A DNA stretch of 64,000 nucleotides from Flavobacterium sp. NG2 (GTDB taxonomy: Bacteria; Bacteroidota; Bacteroidia; Flavobacteriales; Flavobacteriaceae): positions 1,714,001-1,778,000 of the forward strand of contig NZ_CP139420.1 in the NCBI RefSeq assembly GCF_034119845.1, written 5' to 3'. The number at the start of each line of letters is the position of its first letter. Position 1 is the stretch's first letter. Position numbers and translations under genes: made by a program. Of the stretch, positions 60,122 through 64,000 are shown piece after piece. The notes below the pieces were generated by a model. The model ran no database searches and was not told the DNA's origin. It was given only the letters and a program-made list of their open reading frames with translations.

Positions 60122-60166
60122 AACCTGAAACCTGAAACCTGAAACCTGAAACTTGAAACTTGAAAC
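60120..60166. repeat. Tandem CTGAAAC heptamers
   Basis: AAACCTGAAACCTGAAACCT (from 60120) and onward: six units of CCTGAAA or CTTGAAA, 7-base period. Same family of units as in the ffh-folD and lepB spacers. Confidence 0.8.
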
Positions 60167-60190
60167 AAAATTAAACCTAAAACAAAAAAT

Positions 60191-60901
60191 ATGGCAGAGT
60201 GGACCGAAAGAGCGGAGCTTTTATTTGAAAAGGAAGGATTAGAAAAATTACAAAAAGCCCATGTATTAGTGGTTGGGCTAGGAGGTGTAGGTTCCTTTGC
60301 TGCGGAGTTTTTGGCTAGAGCCGGTGTAGGGAGTATGACTATTGTAGATGGTGATGTTGTAGATATTACAAATATTAACCGCCAACTTCCAGCGTTACAC
60401 TCAACTGTAGGACAGCCTAAAATTGATATTGTTGGAAATCGATTGATGGATATTAATCCAGAATTAAATCTAATACGCATCAAAGAATTTCTCTCTCCTG
60501 ATAGAGCTTATGAATTAGTTTCTAAGGAGTACGATTATGTTTTGGATTGTATTGATAGTGTTACTCCGAAGCTTAATTTAATCATGGCTGCTAGACGCAA
60601 AAAAGTAAGAGTTATTTCGAGTATGGGAGCTGGAGGTAAAATGGATGCTTCAAAAGTTAAGGTTGCCGATATCAGTAAAACTGAAAATTGTCATTTGGCA
60701 AAAACCATTCGAAAAAGATTAAAAAAAGAGAAAATAAATAAAGTAAAAGTAGTTTTTTCGACTGAAATTCAAAAAGAATCGAGTCTACGAATGACTGATG
60801 GTTCTAATTTTAAAAAATCATTTTATGGAACTAATAGTTATATGCCAGGTTTATTTGGTTTATACGCTGCTGAAACCGTAATCCGATTTTTACTTAAATA
60901 A
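60191..60901 (+). CDS. tcdA: tRNA threonylcarbamoyladenosine dehydratase
   Basis: Cyclises t6A37 of tRNAs to ct6A with ATP. The 236-residue ThiF/E1-like protein has VLVVGLGGVGSFAAEFLARA, MTIVDGDVVDITNINRQLPA, VGQPKIDIVGNRLMDINPEL, YVLDCIDSVTPKLNLIMAAR and a C-terminal GLFGLYAAETVIRFLLK. The VISSMGAGGKMDASKVKVAD and KTENCHLAKTIRKRLKKEKI segments distinguish TcdA from ThiF and MoeB. It precedes a HAD phosphatase gene by about 36 bases. Confidence 0.92.
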   Translation: MAEWTERAELLFEKEGLEKLQKAHVLVVGLGGVGSFAAEFLARAGVGSMTIVDGDVVDITNINRQLPALHSTVGQPKIDIVGNRLMDINPELNLIRIKEFLSPDRAYELVSKEYDYVLDCIDSVTPKLNLIMAARRKKVRVISSMGAGGKMDASKVKVADISKTENCHLAKTIRKRLKKEKINKVKVVFSTEIQKESSLRMTDGSNFKKSFYGTNSYMPGLFGLYAAETVIRFLLK

Positions 60902-60937
60902 TTTGCCGTTTAGTTGACGGTTAATAACTTATATACA

Positions 60938-61591
60938 ATGATAAAAACAGTAATTTTTGATATGGACGGCGTAATTGTAGATACAGAACCTGTACACCGT
61001 TATGCTTATTTTCAACATTATAAAGAACTTGGAATTGATGTGACAGAGGAACTGTACACTACTTTTACAGGACTGTCGACTCGTAACACCTATCAGAAAT
61101 TAAAAGATAGATTTGCTTTGAATGGGGAAGTAGAGGATTATATTTTGAGAAAAAGAGCTTTGTTTAATGATGCTTTCGATACCAAAGAAGATTTACAATT
61201 GTTAGATGGAGTCGAAAATTTAATTAAGGATTTTCATCAAAACGGAATGCAATTAATTTTGGCTTCTTCGGCTTCCAAAGTCACAATAGAACGCGTTTTT
61301 ACTCGTTTTAATTTGCATCCTTATTTTACTCACATTGTTAGTGGTGAAGATTTTCCACAATCAAAACCAGATCCGGCCATTTTTTTACACGCTGCTTCAT
61401 TGTCGGTTGCGCCAAAAGAAAATTGTATCGTAATTGAGGATAGTACAAATGGAGTTAAAGCAGCAAAAGCAGCTGGAATCTATTGTGTTGGTTATAATAG
61501 CATACATTCTAAAGATCAAAATTTAGAATTAGCAGATAAAATCATTAGTCATTTTGACGAATTGAATTTTACCGCTGTAGCAGAATTTTAA
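60938..61591 (+). CDS. HAD-superfamily phosphatase (beta-phosphoglucomutase-like)
   Basis: From the ATG at 60938 (MIKTVIFDMDGVIVDTEPVH) the product is 217 residues. The HAD motifs are intact: DMDGVIVDTEP (nucleophile Asp), LILASSASKVTIERV (motif II), QSKPDPAIFLHAA (motif III Lys) and VIEDSTNGVKAAKAAG (motif IV). Cap type C1 fits sugar-phosphate phosphatases or beta-phosphoglucomutases. The same frame opens at a TTG (60914) but eight extra residues are not family-like. Substrate unknown. Confidence 0.88.
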   Translation: MIKTVIFDMDGVIVDTEPVHRYAYFQHYKELGIDVTEELYTTFTGLSTRNTYQKLKDRFALNGEVEDYILRKRALFNDAFDTKEDLQLLDGVENLIKDFHQNGMQLILASSASKVTIERVFTRFNLHPYFTHIVSGEDFPQSKPDPAIFLHAASLSVAPKENCIVIEDSTNGVKAAKAAGIYCVGYNSIHSKDQNLELADKIISHFDELNFTAVAEF

Positions 61592-61635
61592 GTTGGCTTT
61601 AGACTTTAATTAACAATTAAGGGATTTTGATTTTG

Positions 61636-61643
61636 TACTTTTG
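61636..61643 (+). promoter_or_regulatory. -7 box of the DUF2911 gene
   Basis: TACTTTTG, 23 bases before the ATG at 61667. Confidence 0.5.
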
Positions 61644-61666
61644 AATAAATAATAACGAAACAAATT

Positions 61667-62509
61667 ATGAAAAATATAGTAATTATAATTGCACTAGTAT
61701 TTTCACAACTAGCTGTTGAAGCACAAGTTAGAATTCCACAACAAAGTCCAAAGGCTACAATCAACCAAACAGTAGGATTAACAGAGGTTGAAATTGTTTA
61801 TTCAAGGCCCTCTGCTCGCGATAGAATTGTATATGGAAATTTGGTTCCTTTTGGGAAATTATGGAGAACTGGAGCCAATGAAAATACCTTAATTTCATTT
61901 AGTGATGATGTTGTAATTGCTGGTAAAACCTTGAAAAAAGGGAAGTACGCTTTATTTACAATTCCAAATATTCAGAACTGGGAGTTAATCTTTTACAAAA
62001 CCACAGACAATTGGGGAACTCCAAAAGTTTTTGATGAAGCTAATGTAGCTTTGCGAACAAATGCAAAGGAAATAGCTGTACCAAATGCTGTCGAAACTTT
62101 TACAATTGGGATTAATGGATTAGATTCTAATGGTGCTAATCTTGAAATTTCTTGGGAACATTCAATGGTTTCTTTACGATTTGAAGTTCCTACACATAAA
62201 AGCACGATGGCAAGTATCGAAAAAGTACTTTCAGGGCCTAAAGGAGCTGATTATTATGCAGCAGCGCAATATTTTTATCAATCTAACGGCGACAGTATTA
62301 AAGCAGCAGACTATATTGAAAAGGCGTTAGAGCTAACTCCTGAGAAACCGTTCTTTTACTTGCGCTTAAAATCATTGATTCAGGCTAGAAATGGCGACAA
62401 AAAAGGTGCTATTGAAACAGCTAAATTGTCAATGAATGCTGCTGAAATTGCAGGAAATCAAGATTACGTGAAATTAAATAAAGATAGTATTAATGAATGG
62501 AGTAGATAA
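61667..62509 (+). CDS. DUF2911-family secreted protein with TPR-like tail
   Basis: The 280-residue product has a signal peptide (MKNIVIIIALVFSQLAVEAQ), the DUF2911 domain (about 25-170: VYSRPSARDRIVYG-type core written as IVYSRPSARDRIVYGNLVPF, LWRTGANENTLISFSDDVVI, KKGKYALFTIPNIQNWELIF) and a helical C-terminal part with TPR-like repeats (YYAAAQYFYQSNGDSIKAAD, YIEKALELTPEKPFFYLRLK). The molecular role of DUF2911 is not known. It is followed by a hairpin and T-run. Confidence 0.9.
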   Translation: MKNIVIIIALVFSQLAVEAQVRIPQQSPKATINQTVGLTEVEIVYSRPSARDRIVYGNLVPFGKLWRTGANENTLISFSDDVVIAGKTLKKGKYALFTIPNIQNWELIFYKTTDNWGTPKVFDEANVALRTNAKEIAVPNAVETFTIGINGLDSNGANLEISWEHSMVSLRFEVPTHKSTMASIEKVLSGPKGADYYAAAQYFYQSNGDSIKAADYIEKALELTPEKPFFYLRLKSLIQARNGDKKGAIETAKLSMNAAEIAGNQDYVKLNKDSINEWSR

Positions 62510-62533
62510 TTCATTTCGTTCTTTAAAAACTTA

Positions 62534-62570
62534 AAATCCCGTTTCAAATCAAAGAATCGGGATTTTTTTT
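62534..62570 (+). terminator. Terminator of the DUF2911 gene
   Basis: AAATCCCG (62534-62541) pairs with CGGGATTT (62558-62565), then T5. Confidence 0.85.
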
Positions 62571-62602
62571 GTACCAAATCCTTTTTTCTTTTTAAAATTT
62601 TT

Positions 62603-62710
62603 GGAGCAGAAGTTCCCGCATTTTCAGGAAAGCAGAGTTCCTGCTGTCCGCTATATCTTGTGGCGGCATAAATGCCCGCCGCCACAAGGATGCCGCTTCC
62701 ATCAGGGCTC
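62603..62710 (-). ncRNA. Flavo-1-like structured element, copy D
   Basis: On the minus strand: GAGCCCTGATGGAAGCGGCA, ATCC, a hairpin of 12 bp (TTGTGGCGGCGG with a partner in TGCCGCCACAAG), AGATATAGCGGACAGCAGGA, and an end TTCTGCTCC. End blocks match copy B closely, and the central GAAGCGG/TAGCGGACAGC pair matches copies A and C. Confidence 0.6.
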
Positions 62711-62790
62711 ATGAATGACAATAGGATTTATTGGTCATAAATTAAGTTTAAAACGAAGCACTTTATTCATCTCCCGTTATTAAAAAAAAA

Positions 62791-62834
62791 CACAGATTAA
62801 AAGGGTTAATCTGTGCTAATCCTTTTAATCTGTG
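62791..62834. repeat. 14-bp perfect inverted repeat
   Basis: CACAGATTAAAAGG (62791-62804) and CCTTTTAATCTGTG (62821-62834) with 16 bases between, in the gap between DUF2911 and the symporter gene. The same CACAGATT motif occurs near 32560. The rest of this 407-base gap holds copy D and otherwise nothing I recognise. Confidence 0.75.
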
Positions 62835-62916
62835 GCTAATTTTAAAAAAAAAAACAATAATCTTTTAGGTTTAAAATCTTCTTACCAAATCCTTGAACTT
62901 TCAGGATCATAGTGGT

Positions 62917-64000
62917 TTATTCTTTTGTCTCTATTTCTTCTTTTTTACGAAAGAATAGCCCTTGTATAATAATAGATAATAGTATCGTAAGCATAGCTCC
63001 AATGAAATTCAGCCATAAATATCCTAAAGTTTCTTTTCCGCTTGGATAAATACTATTGGTAAAATAATAAATAACAAAAATCGTCAACTGACTGATTACA
63101 GCACTATAGAAAATGGCTTCTGATTTTACATATTTCACATAAAAACCAACCAAGAATATCCCTAAAACTGTACCATAGAAAATCGATCCAATGATGTTAA
63201 CCAACTGAATAAGGTTTTCGAATAAAGTTCCAATACAAGCAAAAAGGATAGCAACAATTCCCCATAATAAGGTGAAGAACTTAGTAGCGTTCAAATAATG
63301 CTTTTCGGTTCTTTCTTCTTTTTGATTACGTTTATAAATGTCAATGGCACTCGTTGAGGCCAAGGCATTAAGCCCTGAAGCAGTCGAAGACATAGCCGCT
63401 GAGATAATAACAGCAAGCAATAAGCCAATCAAACCTTTGGGCAGATAATTCAATATAAAGTGGAAAAACACATAGTCTTTGTCGTTTGTTTCACTATTGC
63501 TGTCGGCTTTCAGAATAATCTCTTTGGCTTTGTCTCTTAAATCTTTTTCTTTTAAGGATAGCGCGACTAACTCTTTTCGAAGGATTGGATTGTCAAAATC
63601 TTGATTCAACTGGTCTATATACAATAGATTGATAACTTTTTTGTCTTCAGATAAAGTTTCTAGGTCTTTTTCTAAGGCATGGTATTCTGATTTATAGGCA
63701 GATTTTTCAATCGTAATTTTGTTATTCGGGTTGAAATTCAGAGGCACTGGATTGAACTGGAAAAAGACAAATACCATGGCGCCTGTTAATAGAATAAAAA
63801 ATTGCATCGGAACTTTTAGAATTCCATTCATAATCAATCCCATCTGACTTTCCCGAACGGATTTACCTGAAAGATAACGTCCTACTTGTGATTGGTCTGT
63901 CCCAAAATAGGCTAGCGCCAAGAAAAAACCACCAGTAATACCACTCCAAAAGGTATATTTGTCCTCAGGGTCAGTAGAAAAGCTAACAATGTTCATCTTT
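62917..64000 (-). CDS. Sodium:solute symporter family protein, 3' part only (5' truncated)
   Basis: The frame is open to the window edge on the minus strand. The visible ~360 residues hold about eight membrane segments and the SSS motif ALAYFGTDQSQVGRYLSGKS, a ~90-residue charged insertion (about 100-170, KKVINLLYIDQLNQDFDN), VIISAAMSSTASGLNALAST, a typical SSS helix 8-9 signature, and a KKEEIETKE tail. Full-length members have 13 helices, so the start and the first five lie beyond base 64000; the ATG at 63996 is internal. Substrate unknown (sugar, sialic acid or amino acid). Confidence 0.88.
   Translation of the reverse strand, partial: KMNIVSFSTDPEDKYTFWSGITGGFFLALAYFGTDQSQVGRYLSGKSVRESQMGLIMNGILKVPMQFFILLTGAMVFVFFQFNPVPLNFNPNNKITIEKSAYKSEYHALEKDLETLSEDKKVINLLYIDQLNQDFDNPILRKELVALSLKEKDLRDKAKEIILKADSNSETNDKDYVFFHFILNYLPKGLIGLLLAVIISAAMSSTASGLNALASTSAIDIYKRNQKEERTEKHYLNATKFFTLLWGIVAILFACIGTLFENLIQLVNIIGSIFYGTVLGIFLVGFYVKYVKSEAIFYSAVISQLTIFVIYYFTNSIYPSGKETLGYLWLNFIGAMLTILLSIIIQGLFFRKKEEIETKE

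Noticed and set aside
1..64000. CRISPR array
   Set aside because: The tandem repeats present (heptamers, CGATTAAC, the 130-base unit) have no unique spacers of regular size between conserved 25-40-base repeats, and there is no cas gene.

Overview
The window is AT-rich chromosomal DNA from a member of the Bacteroidota, most likely a Flavobacterium or close relative (an inference from gene content and style). Supporting signs are many TAnnTTTG promoter boxes, the near absence of Shine-Dalgarno sequences, two proteins with type IX secretion (T9SS) C-terminal tails, a GSIII-type glutamine synthetase, LytTR and TPR-kinase signalling genes, DUF2911, DUF5683 and WbqC proteins, and a parA-parB-DUF5683-dapB-lepB gene order.

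Layout. 1-13.7 kb: the 3' end of a T9SS cargo gene, a lipoprotein, TerC, a divergent pair of glutamine synthetases (eukaryote-like GSII and GSIII), an OmpA-family protein, purM, small hypotheticals, an M28 peptidase lipoprotein, rocD and cobA. 13.7-16.9 kb: an accessory island with REP-like palindromes, two small unknown genes separated by a duplicated spacer, a membrane-anchored DUF559-like nuclease candidate and a structured intergenic repeat. 17-19.4 kb: ffh and folD. 19.5-27.5 kb: signalling and accessory genes, namely a TPR histidine kinase, a LytTR regulator, a cystatin-like small protein, a tail-collar protein, a T9SS protein, a small membrane ORF and a hybrid histidine kinase. 27.7-39.1 kb: housekeeping genes (rluF, hydrolase, a coiled-coil protein with nif3, lpxK, gap, lipA, tonB, GT2 with an ECF sigma factor, murB). 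39.2-40.6 kb: a complete ISL3/ISAon1-like insertion sequence with an exact 8-bp target duplication. 40.7-50.6 kb: a recF-led operon on the minus strand, then ribH, mutL, two rhomboids and an EEP-family protein. 50.6-57.9 kb: the minus-strand parA-parB-DUF5683-dapB-lepB-lepB-wbqC run, with lepB tandemly duplicated together with a stub of wbqC. 58-64 kb: tRNA-Pro, tRNA-Arg, apt, a TatD-like hydrolase, tcdA, a HAD phosphatase, DUF2911 and the 3' part of a sodium:solute symporter.

Themes. Most genes are housekeeping: nitrogen assimilation, purine, folate, riboflavin and siroheme synthesis, envelope assembly, protein export, chromosome partition and mismatch repair. The less ordinary content is the accessory nuclease island, the cystatin-like protein, the lepB duplication, a MutL whose endonuclease motif is degraded, and four copies of a structured intergenic element resembling the Flavo-1 RNA motif. 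No complete phage, CRISPR array or obvious multi-gene defence operon is visible.
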